Source: Halichondria panicea (taxonomy: Eukaryota > Porifera > Demospongiae > Suberitida > Halichondriidae). From it: a stretch of 64,000 bases of DNA. Position 1 is the stretch's first letter, and each line of letters opens with the position of its first letter. The notes under the pieces were generated by a model. That model did not search any database. It saw only the letters and a list, made by a program, of their open reading frames with translations, and was not told where the DNA came from. The DNA is taken from assembly GCF_963675165.1 (NCBI RefSeq), contig NC_087382.1, positions 6,992,315 through 7,056,314 on the forward strand, in the 5' to 3' direction. The position numbers and the translations under genes are program-made. Of the stretch, positions 54,641-64,000 are shown piece by piece.

Positions 54641-55440
54641 CTAATGCATTTTACGACAAAGATGGCAAACTCAAGAAGATGTTGTGTAGGGACCCTCCCA
54701 TGACGAGGTGCAGTTTTTTTGGACATTAGAACACTTAAAAACAAATTTTACTCTAGATTGGTAACACTTGTTACTGCTCGCAGCTCAAGGTCAAGGTCTA
54801 TTTGAACAGGGTAGAGCATATTTTGTTTAAAAAATTTATACTCATGAACCATATATTCACCTATTGGATGAAAATACCAAGAGGTTACGCAACGCTCATA
54901 TAAGTATGATCCAGTTTACATAATTATGTACGTACTTTAAGCATGAGCTTGACTTCTAATGGAAGAGCGCCTTCCAAGATGTCATGCATACACTGAAAAA
55001 ATCCAGCGTATCTAACAAGGCACGTATGTTAACACCTAGAGTAGTGGTGTCGATCAGCATTTGTCAAGTCATCACGCTCCAAAAGATCACAATGATCCGA
55101 CGCAATTCAAACTGGGATTCAAGGAAAAAAGGGAGGGTGTACTCATATACATGCATGCAGTCATTGTGACAAGTACATGACCAATACAATATGTAAAAAC
55201 AAACCTTGGTTTGAATATCTGACGCACTTCCCAAGCAATGTCGACAGAATCTAAATGCAGAAGCACTAGCTGGATTGTACGGGTACGGCACACCAATTGC
55301 CTGTAAAACACAAATTAATTATGTACATAATTCTAGGTACATGTAGTGTAGAGTATAAATACGTACTGATTCTATGATTGGGTGATCAATGTACATAGGT
55401 ACTAGGTGTACTAATTAAATTAGGCTATAGGTCAATTTAG
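54640..55440. other. No gene seen
   Basis: AT-rich sequence with short open frames that do not resemble known proteins. The stretch from about 55405 matches the right-end region of the TGTGACAGG family (AATTAAATTAGGCTATAGG). Confidence 0.5.
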
Positions 55441-55485
55441 GCAAAAAATTTTTTTTTCACAGGTGCTAACTTCAGCACCTACCTG

Positions 55486-55843
55486 TAGTCCTAGGAAAAC
55501 AACCAGCAAACTAATTAATTGTATTTTATTGCTTAATTAAATAAAGCAGTGCTTAAAGCTTCAAATTGATTACAATATCACTCACTTTGCACCTTCCTAC
55601 CCCAAAATATTTTCTGGTGAAAGGGGGGACAGTATTGACCTACCGTTTTGAGAAACTCCTCTATCCGCATACAAGAACAGCATGAAAAAATTCAATGGCT
55701 GCCTTGTAACGGCTATACAAAAAAATGTTCGGATAAAAAAAAATTTTTTTAGTTAGAGGAGCCAAAATTCTAAACTAAACTTTGTAGTGTACTGAACATT
55801 ATTAGTTTGCTCCATAAGGGTTGTTTTCCTAGGCCCTGTCACA
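55486..55843. mobile_element. TGTGACAGG-family copy C (MITE-like)
   Basis: CCTAGGAAAACAACCAGCAA at 55490 is inverted against GGGTTGTTTTCCTAGGCCCTGTCAC at about 55819-55843. The left end lies inside sequence homologous to copies A and B (CACAGGTGCTAACTTCA), so this is a small element nested in an older fragment. On its right the Helitron reading frame begins abruptly, so the insertion or a deletion truncated that gene. Confidence 0.7.
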
Positions 55844-57419
55844 AGGCCGTCGAGCATGTCCGTGTACAATCTCATTAATGGTCAGCTCGTCGTACACCAC
55901 AGTGCTTTTCCAAATGTTTGTGGACCCTATGCAACCTATTCTGAGCGAAAGTATTTTTGAGGGAATGTTTTGGAACACTGGTGCACCGGTAATGGGTGGT
56001 AGCTGGAGCATTGTTCTAGCCCCCAAACCATGCCCCCAAATCATGCACTCGTTACCCCCGTAGATCTCATCTAGTCTCAGGTGTATGTACGTTAGGTTAA
56101 GGCTGGACACCATGGACACCTCGTCAATTATGAACACCTTTTTAACTGCTGCCTGAGGTACTTGAGTGTTTCTTTGGGCAGTTCCCAGTACAATGCTATG
56201 GGCAACTGAAAGAGCTGGTAGGTGGTCACACCGTTTACGTTACAAGCTGCTAGGCCCGTCGGGGCGGCTACTGCACTGGCATTGGCTAAATCCGGCCAAG
56301 TGTCTTTGACAAACGCTCTGAGCGCTTGAATGAGGAAGGACTTGCCCGTTCCCCCCACACCAAGGTTACAGGCCACGTTTTCGTGGTCTCGTTCGTGCAA
56401 CAAATGGCTACTGATTTTTTCGTAAACCCTGCACCGGTCTTCGTTTAGCATGGACAGTCGGGGCTCCAGGTGGCGATCCAAGTGTGATTTAGCCATACCC
56501 TGGAGCAGGACGTCTTCGTCGTCGTCTTTTTTTTCGTCCTCCTTTTTCGGAGGATCTAGACGTTTCCGCCTTCTGGCGTCGGAGATTTCTCTCATTCTTC
56601 TGTTACATTCCAGCAGCTTGGCGTGGTGATTAAGGAGGCCTTTGTTCTGCCTCCTCTCGAACGACGTTTTAGGTGTCTCTCCGTCTTCGAGGAGGTCACT
56701 CTCGTCAGTGTACGGCAGGAGGAGACCGTAGTAGTAGGCCTCTTTTTGGATGGTCTTGTACTTGGGGTGATGGATTACACGAGGTTTGAGCCCCGTCTCT
56801 AGCGTACCGTGTGCGACAAAGTCGTGCAAGCACATGGAGGACAGTCTGTCTGGCCTGTTTGGATAGTGCACGTCACATGTCAGTGCTGTTGGGTTTCATT
56901 CTTTTTAGCTCAGCATAGGTTTTCAGCTTTCTATTGCGTTTGGTTGGTAGTTTGGCGTTGACGTACTGAACTGTGTGTGATTTCTCGTTCAGGGGGTCAC
57001 CTCTGAGGTTGTCATACGTGCCCGATTCTCTGTTTTTTAGACACTCTTTTGCAAACTTCCACATTATACCGTAGAGGGTGCCCGTGCTAGACAGGTCCTC
57101 AAAATTGCGATACGCCGTAATGTAACCAGTGAGCGCCATGCTGGTTTCGGCTATGTACTGGGCGTCTACATTGGCTTTCCAAAGGTACAGCAGCAACGGA
57201 TTGTAATCGTTGATTCTAGCTTCCTCAACTTTTCTGGGAAGATCGTACACTCGTCGCCTCGTCACCTAGAGGGTGTAGAGAGGTTGCCTCTCTGGGAAAA
57301 TTGAATCTACATCTTTTAATGTACTTCCCCCCACCAATGTATCTAGGCCTGGAACAGTAGGCATTGCACTGATGAATTGTCACCAGGGTTCTGGGTCTGT
57401 TTTTTTGTCTGGAATGTTA
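55844..57419 (-). pseudogene. Helitron helicase half (PIF1-type)
   Basis: This is the C-terminal half of a rolling-circle transposase. 57265-56873 reads INDYNPLLLYLWKANVDAQY, a conserved stretch between the Rep and helicase parts. 56871-56128 holds NRPDRLSSMCLHDFVAHGTL and Walker A (GVGGTGKSFLIQAL, about 56370), AAPTGLAACNVNG and TTYQLF. 56137-55844 holds Walker B (FIIDEVSMV) and then LQLPPI. Small shifts lie near 56870 and 56130. The gene ends at copy C without the later helicase motifs. It continues upstream across Gypsy-2 at 62019. Confidence 0.82.
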
Positions 57420-57424
57420 CACGT

Positions 57425-57570
57425 TGTAGAATTAGGGATTAGACAGGTACCAATGTAGCTTTATCAACACGAGACAACATAAGACATGCGCACCAATCAT
57501 AAGGTAAAGATCACAACACTAACAAAGGATAAATACAAACAGCATACATAGTAAATACAGTTATACCACA
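57425..57570 (-). repeat. 3' LTR of Gypsy-2
   Basis: 146 bp, identical by eye to the LTR at 61868-62013. On the minus strand it runs TGTGGTATAACTG...TTCTACA. The polypurine tract AAGGGGGAGA lies next to it at 57571-57580. Confidence 0.95.
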
Positions 57571-57600
57571 TCTCCCCCTTAAGTCACTCAACAACGTCAC

Positions 57601-60600
57601 TCAACAACGTAAATAGTCCGGGGGACCTGGGGCTGATCCAGTTTTTGATCGAGTGTTCCGTTCAGTTGGTACAGGAGGCACATCGGTTTCATTGGTCTCA
57701 GTTTCACCTCGAAGTCGTAACTGTACTCTGTTCCTGCGAACTTCACCTGATGGTGTATCAACTTGGTAGGAGCGTGGTTGTGTAGAGGTTGTCACAATAC
57801 TCCCTGGAACCTGTCCATGTGGAGTGTCTACCCATACGGGTGTATGTTCAGGTAGCGGCATTAGTGGTCGGGCACGGTGTCGTTGGTCGTAATCACGTTT
57901 TTGTTTATGCTTGTTCTTCTCATCGGTTTCTTTAAATTCTTTGAGATATGACCACTTTGGTACGAATGTACTCTGAATTTGTGGGACATCAGTACGAATT
58001 TTTCGTCCCATAAGGAGTTCAGCTGGACTAAAACCACAAGAAGGTAGGGGGGTTGCCCTGTAGCTCAGCAGAGCCTTGCATGGGTCTGGAGAGTCCTTCA
58101 AGAGTAGTTTAGCCGTCTTGACTGACCTTTCAGCTAGACCGTTTGACTGTGGGTGGTAAGGGCTGCTGGTGATATGGCAAAAGTTATACTTGCCTGCGAA
58201 TTCCCTCATTTCTTTGCAGTTATATTGAGGGCCATTGTCGCTGATCATAATTGAAGGAATTCCATGCCGTGCGAATATAGCTTTCAGTGCTGTAATCACT
58301 CCAGATGCTGTTGTGTTCGAAAGTTTCTGTACTTCGATAAATCGAGAAAAATAGTCGACCACGATTAAGTATGTAGTCTTATCAATTTCGAACAAATCTG
58401 TCCCCACTTTCTCCCAAGGATAGCTGGGTAGTTTTGATGGCATGAGGGGCTCTCTGTGGGGAGCTGTGTTCTTTTGGCATTCTGGACAGTGTGTGACAAA
58501 TGTCTCCATGGTTTTTGAGGCACCTGGCCACCATACTGATTGGGCGACTCGCAGTCTGCAACGAACGATTCCTTGGTGGCCACTGTGGATTTTTTCCATT
58601 GTTTCTTTTCTCAACTTTTCTGGGATTACAATTCTCGACCCATAAAGTAGCAAATGTCGGGTGTAAGTGAGTGATGACCTGACTTGATAGTACTTGCTGA
58701 CTTCTCCTTTGAGTTGGTTCCTGTTGGGCCAACCTGACTTACAGAACTCAATAATCTTGGAACATGTTGGGTCCTCTGACTGTGCATGACGATATGTGAC
58801 AGGCTCTGGGAAAACAGACCAATTGGCGCAAGCTATAATTTTTGCGATCTATATACCAGATGATAGAGCAAAGAATTGCCTGCGCATTGATATGCTTAGT
58901 TTGCACATACCTTGTTCCATGCCTGAGTTATGCGCGTTGGAAACTCGAAGTTGTAAAACAGCAGTATTGAGAAACGCCCACTCAAAGATTGCTAAATTGG
59001 GAAAAGTAAGGTAATGGTGGCTGTTTAGACAAAGCGCTTTGGTGGAAAGAGTTGGATTCAGAGCATCAGATTTTGCAGAGAGGTAGTAGAAAGACTATAG
59101 ATAACTATAATCCAAGAAAAAAATTTATGAGATTATACACTGTAGTCTATAAATCTGGCTTTTGCTCAATACCAATATCTGCTCCAATTGGTCTGTTTTC
59201 CCAGAGCCTGTCACATATGTCTCTAGGCTGGCTTCTTCTGCAGGTAGGCTAGTAATTACGGAATCCACTAGATTTTCGGTTTCCTTCTCTGCGTCCATGT
59301 CACTCTTTTGGGGTAGAGTATTGATGGGTGCTCGCGAAAGTGTATCAGCCAAATATAGGGATTTTCCTGGTGAGTGGTAGATAGTGTAGTCAAATCTCAT
59401 CAGTCGGATCCTGAAACGAAGTACTCGAGGTGGTAAAGTATCAAGGCTCTTCTGTCCCAGTATTGGCACCAAGGGTTTATGGTCTGTCTCCAGTTCGAAC
59501 CTTTTCCCTAGAACATATTCGGCAAACTTTTCACATGCCCATGTGAGGGCGAGGGCCTCTTTTTCGATTTGTGCATATCTAGTTTCCGTTTCGGTGAGTG
59601 CACGCGAGGCAAACGCAACCGGACGCCATTCCTTGTCGTTTTGTTGTAAGAGTACAGCACCTAAACCGTAGGCAGATGCATCGGCACTGATTTTGATAGG
59701 CTTTTCGAGGTCGTACAAGGCCAATACTCGATTTGAAGAGATTTCTTCCTGGAGCTTTTGAAAGGCGTCATCCTGGCTTGGTGTCCATGTGTAGGGCTGT
59801 TTTGGGCTGAGGAGTTTGCGCAATGGCTGAGACAATTCTGCAATTTTGGGAGAGAATTTGTTGAGTTGGTTGACAATTCCCATGAACCTTCTCAGTTCAG
59901 TGAGGGATGCTGGAGGAGGCATTTTTCTTATGGCCTCTGTCCTTTTAGGGTCAGGAGATATGCCCTCGCTATCGATGATGTGTCCTAGGTATTCGATCCT
60001 GGATTGGTGGAATTTACATTTGGCTTTGTTGAGGGTGAGCCCTTCGTTTTGTATCCGTTTAAGGACCTCGTGTAGTCTTTGGTCATGCACGTCCCTGGTG
60101 GCAGCAAATATCAGGATGTCGTCGACGTGGACAAGGACTCCTGGAATGTCAGCTAGAAGCTCGTTCATTTTCCGCTGGAAATGCTCTGGGGCACTGTTGA
60201 TGCCGAAGGGTAGCTTATTGAAGCAAAATCGGCCAATTGGTGTAAGGAACGTAGTAAGGAGCCTGGACTCTTGTGACAATGGGACTTGCCAAAAACCGCT
60301 ATTTGTGTCTAACTTGGTGAACACTTTGGCCCCTGCCATTTGGGCAAGGGTGGAATCAACTTTAGGTAGTGGGTGTACTTCTCTCATCACGTTTTCATTT
60401 AATGGTTTTAGGTCGACACATACACGGAGTTTTCCTGACGGCTTGGTAACAATGACCATTCCCGCACACCATGGTGTTGGCTCACTGACTTTAGAGATTA
60501 CACCCAGTTGTTGCATTCGTTGTAGCTCCTTTTCGACTTCAGGGCGTTGTGGCAGTGCCGCACGTCGTGGGACGTATATGGCAAACGGGGTGGCATCGGG

Positions 60601-61836
60601 TTTCAGGCGTATCGTATAGTCTGTTTTAAAAGTTCCAAGTCCTTTAAAGATCTCGGGATACTGCTGGACCACTGAATCATCTTGGATTTCTCCCACTTGT
60701 TCGAGTACTTGTAGTGCTCTAATCGCTGGGAGGCTGAGTAAGTTATTTCGGAGGTTTTCCACAACGAAAATTTTTTGAGTGCATTTTCTTTGCTGCACTT
60801 GAAGATGGACTTCTGTTTCTCCTAGCAGAGTGAGTGGTTTGCAATCTGGTCCGCAGAGTGTTTTCGTGGCTTTTTGGAGGGTAGGGGTCTGTGGCATTGA
60901 TTTCCAGGTGTTTTCCGATACTGCGGTGACTTCGGCACCTGTGTCCACCTTAAAAGTCACTGGTATACTGTTGACTGTCACCTGGAGCTTCCATGCTTTT
61001 CCTGTTTCCCCTGTTTGTGCAGAATCTAGGTAGAACTCGTCGCTGTCGGGGTCGGGGTCTCGTACGCTCATGTTCTCTGTAATCTCGGCAACACCCTTAG
61101 AAAGGCATTGGGAGCCATAGTGTCCCTTTCGGTCACATTTGAAACATACAGCATCTCTAGCTGGACAGCGTTGAAATGAATGAGGACTTTTTCCACATCG
61201 TTGACACGTTTGTGCTTTGCTCTGTGGTTTAGTGAATCGTTTGTTCTTGGGTATGTAACGAGTTTTTACTTCTTCTAATCCAGATTGGTCACTGGCAGTG
61301 CCCTTTAGGTGGGCTGCTTGTTGTTTTACTGCTTCTCGCTGTCGCACAAGTTTCTTTGCTTTCTCCAATGTGAGGTCTGCCTCCATCTGTAGTCGCTCTG
61401 AAAGGGATTGGTCTTGAATACCTACGACGAGGCGGTCCCGTATCATCTCATCTTTGATCGCGCCGTACTCGCAGTTGTCGGCGGCTTGGTGTAGGGAAGT
61501 AATAAAAAGTTCAATCGATTCTCCCTTTTCTTGTTGACGTCTGTTAAAACACGCTCTTTCGAAGATTACGTTCTTTCGAACCTTGAAATGGGCATCATAT
61601 CTCGCGATGACGCTGTCGAAAACTTTTTTATCTTCATTGGATATTCCTGACATGTTCAGGATGTCTTCTGACGCTTCTCCCATACAGTAAAGTAGGGTAC
61701 TGACCTGTCTTTCGCCTGATTCCGTGGAAAGACCAGAGGCAATGCGATACTGTTGGAACCTTCCTTTCCAGCGACTCCATTCTTCTGGTTTATCGAAACT
61801 AAATGCATTTGGGGGTTGTAGTAAGCTTCCTGCCAT
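57601..61836 (-). pseudogene. Gypsy-2 gag-pol, interrupted by a MITE
   Basis: A single frame starts at 61836. Residues about 1-200 are Gag. Two knuckles follow at 211-224 and 231-244 (CQRCGKSPHSFQRC, CFKCDRKGHYGSQC), then the protease with Asp298 (VDTGAE), reverse transcriptase (FTKLDTNSGFWQVP from 506; VHVDD at 569-573) and RNase H (Asp719, Glu760, Asp785). The frame enters the MITE after LETY near residue 874. Beyond the MITE (below 58794) it continues in frame into the integrase: HSGHQG and CPECQ zinc ligands, GTDLFEID, MISDNGPQY and NGLAERSVK. No other lesion is evident. The only break is the MITE, so loss of function is recent. Confidence 0.95.
58795..59215. mobile_element. TGTGACAGG-family MITE inside Gypsy-2
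   Basis: The ends are TGTGACAGGCTCTGGGAAAA at 58795 and CCCAGAGCCTGTCACA ending at 59215, with TA (or ATAT) on both sides. It is 421 bp and noncoding. Without it the Gypsy-2 pol frame is uninterrupted, which fixes the borders. It is homologous to the MITE at 24348-24767 and the fragment at 38478. Confidence 0.95.
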
Positions 61837-61867
61837 CTTTAGAGAGGGGATCCCACCTCTGACACCA

Positions 61868-62013
61868 TGTAGAATTAGGGATTAGACAGGTACCAATGTA
61901 GCTTTATCAACACGAGACAACATAAGACATGCGCACCAATCATAAGGTAAAGATCACAACACTAACAAAGGATAAATACAAACAGCATACATAGTAAATA
62001 CAGTTATACCACA
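61868..62013 (-). repeat. 5' LTR of Gypsy-2
   Basis: 146 bp, identical to 57425-57570. It is upstream in element orientation; the gag start lies 31 bp inside the element beyond the LTR edge. Confidence 0.95.
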
Positions 62014-62018
62014 CACGT

Positions 62019-63960
62019 GACTCTCCAGGCGAGAACCACGTCATCGGGGTCGACCCTCATCACGGGGGCTCCCTGGTAATGTGGTGCACCTCTGCTGATA
62101 CTCTTTTTTAATGAAGAAGCACACCACCTTACCAAACAACTCGCCGCGCACAATTACAATGTTGAACATTGCGTGGAATTTGTGCGAGAACTGCTTCGAC
62201 ACAGAGATGGGGAGAGATGTCGAACTTGCCCAGTAGCTTAAGGAACTCCAAAATGTCTGGTGAGCTGCACAGCTTAGCGTCATGAAAATGGTCGCCGGAC
62301 CAAAGTCCCTAGCTAGAGCCTCTAGGTCACCGGAAGTGTTTTGCCAGTACTGCTTGGTTCCACGCACACTCCTCATGATTGTGGAGAAGTTTCCCTCCAG
62401 CTCGCCGTCTTTTTTGTCTAGCTTTACTTTGACAGACAAATGTCTGCTCGAGGTGTTTTTAAGCACATTGAAAATGCATGAGTTTTAGGTGCATGAGGTA
62501 GAACAGGTACTCGCTACTTTTTCTGTACCTTTGTTGTTTAGACGCGACTTTACGTACTCACTGAAAGCCAGGTGCTCGTCGCGAGGGTGGAACTCGCCGA
62601 ATCTACCTGTTGGTCTGTGTTGGGAAAAGGTCTGGAAAGCACATGACATCTCCTGGCTACGTATTTTAAACTGGTCTATGTCAGCGACATTGGGTTTGAA
62701 CGTGTCTAAATTGCGTAGCGTGTAAGCTTGTATGCCGGCCGACTGGTCGGTCACCTTTTCGACCATGCTACTGGTTGCACTACCTCTATGACGACGTCGT
62801 CCATGGACTGTTCTACTTTGTCCGGCTTTACGTCTACGTACAACCAGTTTATTTCTTTGAGTTCCCCCTTGATTTTGTTAATGTCGACGAATTTCTGCCA
62901 AAGAACAATTTTCTTTGTGGGAACCCCGTCGACTTTAACGTACAGTTGAGGTTTAGGCAGTCCGCATTCGTTCAGAGCTAGCTTATAGACATGGGCAAAC
63001 GCAGAATGACTGCCTTGAGACAATTGTGCGCGGGGACTTTCTTTGAGTACGTTTTCAATCTGATTATAGTTTGAAAACCAGTTGAATCAATTGAATCAAT
63101 TGCAAGCTAAAGGGCTGGGGGACCGTTTCAAGATTGGACCTAGAAGGCAAAATGCACTTTGGTTTACAATAGTTGCACATGTACACCGTTTCTTGTTCCC
63201 ACACAGCCGGATTAACCATTAAAGCATACGCTTTGATGGTTAACCAGGTGATATTATCGCGAAGGCTATCATGCAACACCTTTGTACACTGATCACGTCT
63301 GAACAGTTGGTCACAACAAATGCACACGTTTATCGCATAGTCGCGAACTCGTACTCCAGTATAATCGGAGCGTACTTTGACATTAGTAAAGCTCTAAACT
63401 GAGTGTCTAGTGTATCGCTAGCTTTACTAACCTCCTGTGGTTCGTCGCATTTGTGATCAAACAGCTCATCTAAACCGAGCAGCTGGTGGTCGTGGTTTTT
63501 AATGCCAGTGGTGTCTTGTTCTTAATGCTTCGTTAATTTGGTTTTGTAACTTTGACAGGGCGGGATAGTGCACGAGAGCATTTCTGAGAATCCTCAACGG
63601 ATTAGCACCAAACAAGTGACAAGCTAGAGGATGGCCCATCCTCTCTTTGACACGATGTTCGTAATCTGGCATTTCTGGGACTTCCCATTCCTGTATGTGT
63701 GTTTGCACATACGGACATGCATGAAGGGCGCCGAGGCGGTCTCGGAGAACCTGAACGTCCTCGCTAAACATGTCGTGCAAGTTTTCAAATTCACTATCAG
63801 AAACCTGCCTACATCTGGCCGTACAGGACCACGTGGGTTTTGGTGTTTTCTTTTTCCCATCTTTAGGCTGTTTTTTAGCTACGACAGGTTTGTAGTCTGA
63901 GAGCACGCACGTACCGTCATTTTTTACCTCAATGCTCACAGAAAAGCTGTAGCTGGCCTA
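62019..63960 (-). pseudogene. Helitron Rep half (Helitron-like N domain)
   Basis: N-terminal half of the rolling-circle transposase in several frames: 63939-63499 (basic start, then FENLHDMFSEDVQVLRDRLG); 63327-63064 with cysteine pairs (MCICCDQLF, MCNYCKPKC); 63023-62485 (LYVDVKPDKVEQ, RDEHLAFSEYVKSRL); 62466-62041 with the Helitron-like box RGTKQYWQNT and TIFMTLSCAAHQ. In a second frame EYQQRGAPHYQGAP marks the place of the HUH nuclease motif, but the second His is not present (HYQ) and a few residues seem missing. It joins the helicase half across Gypsy-2. The 5' end of the gene may lie outside the window. Confidence 0.75.
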
Positions 63961-64000
63961 CTAGGGGTCAAGAGAGATGTCATGGACGCACCCCTGACGT

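Larger units (their letters stand above)
57425..62013 (-). mobile_element. Gypsy-type LTR retrotransposon 2, young
   Basis: The two 146-bp LTRs are identical and the flanks CACGT (57420-57424 and 62014-62018) form a 5-bp duplication. The primer-binding region next to the 5' LTR reads TGGTGTCAGAGGTGGG, which I recall as a tRNA-Leu type site in related animal elements. The element splits the Helitron gene. It is interrupted by the MITE at 58795-59215. Confidence 0.96.

Noticed and set aside
59846-60619. 257-codon plus-strand frame
   Set aside because: It is the antisense shadow of the Gypsy-2 reverse transcriptase.

Overview
The window is metazoan transposable-element DNA with no recognisable host gene. 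Short spliced introns (46-53 bp) in the transposon genes, a RAG1-N-terminus-like transposon, a MULE-like gene of a type known from cnidarians and sponges, and Crypton-like tyrosine-recombinase genes suggest an early-branching animal, most likely a sponge. That assignment is inference, because no ribosomal or housekeeping gene is present.

Layout. 1-1.25 kb: GTCCC-rich and AT-rich repeats. 1.25-8.3 kb: two tyrosine-recombinase (YR) elements. E1 is split by a TGTGACAGG-ended element that carries a nested Merlin transposon. E2 keeps only a duplicated zinc finger. 8.3-10.8 kb: a two-gene Tc1/mariner-type element. 10.9-17.1 kb: satellites holding two elements with perfect 9-bp target duplications, a RecQ-like helicase and Academ-like transposase pieces. 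17.1-21 kb: a third YR element (E3) and a 127-bp satellite. 21-26.8 kb: a fourth YR element (E4) with a tandem array of 66-bp mini-exons and a nested MITE. 27-32.8 kb: a second TGTGACAGG-family copy carrying a MULE-like element, then an integrase-like pseudogene. 32.8-37 kb: a broken Gypsy. 37-40 kb: debris with a helicase fragment. 40-48.8 kb: a piggyBac derivative interrupted by a RAG1-N-like (N-RAG-TP-type) gene, itself interrupted by a Copia element with a 5-bp duplication. 48.8-52.9 kb: a P-element-like pseudogene and a piggyBac gene holding another piggyBac derivative. 53-55.4 kb: decayed sequence. 55.5-64 kb: a Helitron gene split by a Gypsy element with identical LTRs, itself hit by a MITE.

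How it fits together. Nesting gives relative ages: Helitron < Gypsy-2 < MITE; YR-E1 < TGTGACAGG element < Merlin; piggyBac derivative < RAG1-N-like element < Copia. Many old coding regions are broken by exact tandem duplications of about 12-18 bp, a recurrent signature that is either a real mutational process or an assembly artefact. The four YR elements share one architecture: low-complexity N-terminal exons, tandem mini-exons, a C2H2-like finger, a tyrosine recombinase and a SANT-like tail. Their outer ends resemble the satellites around them.
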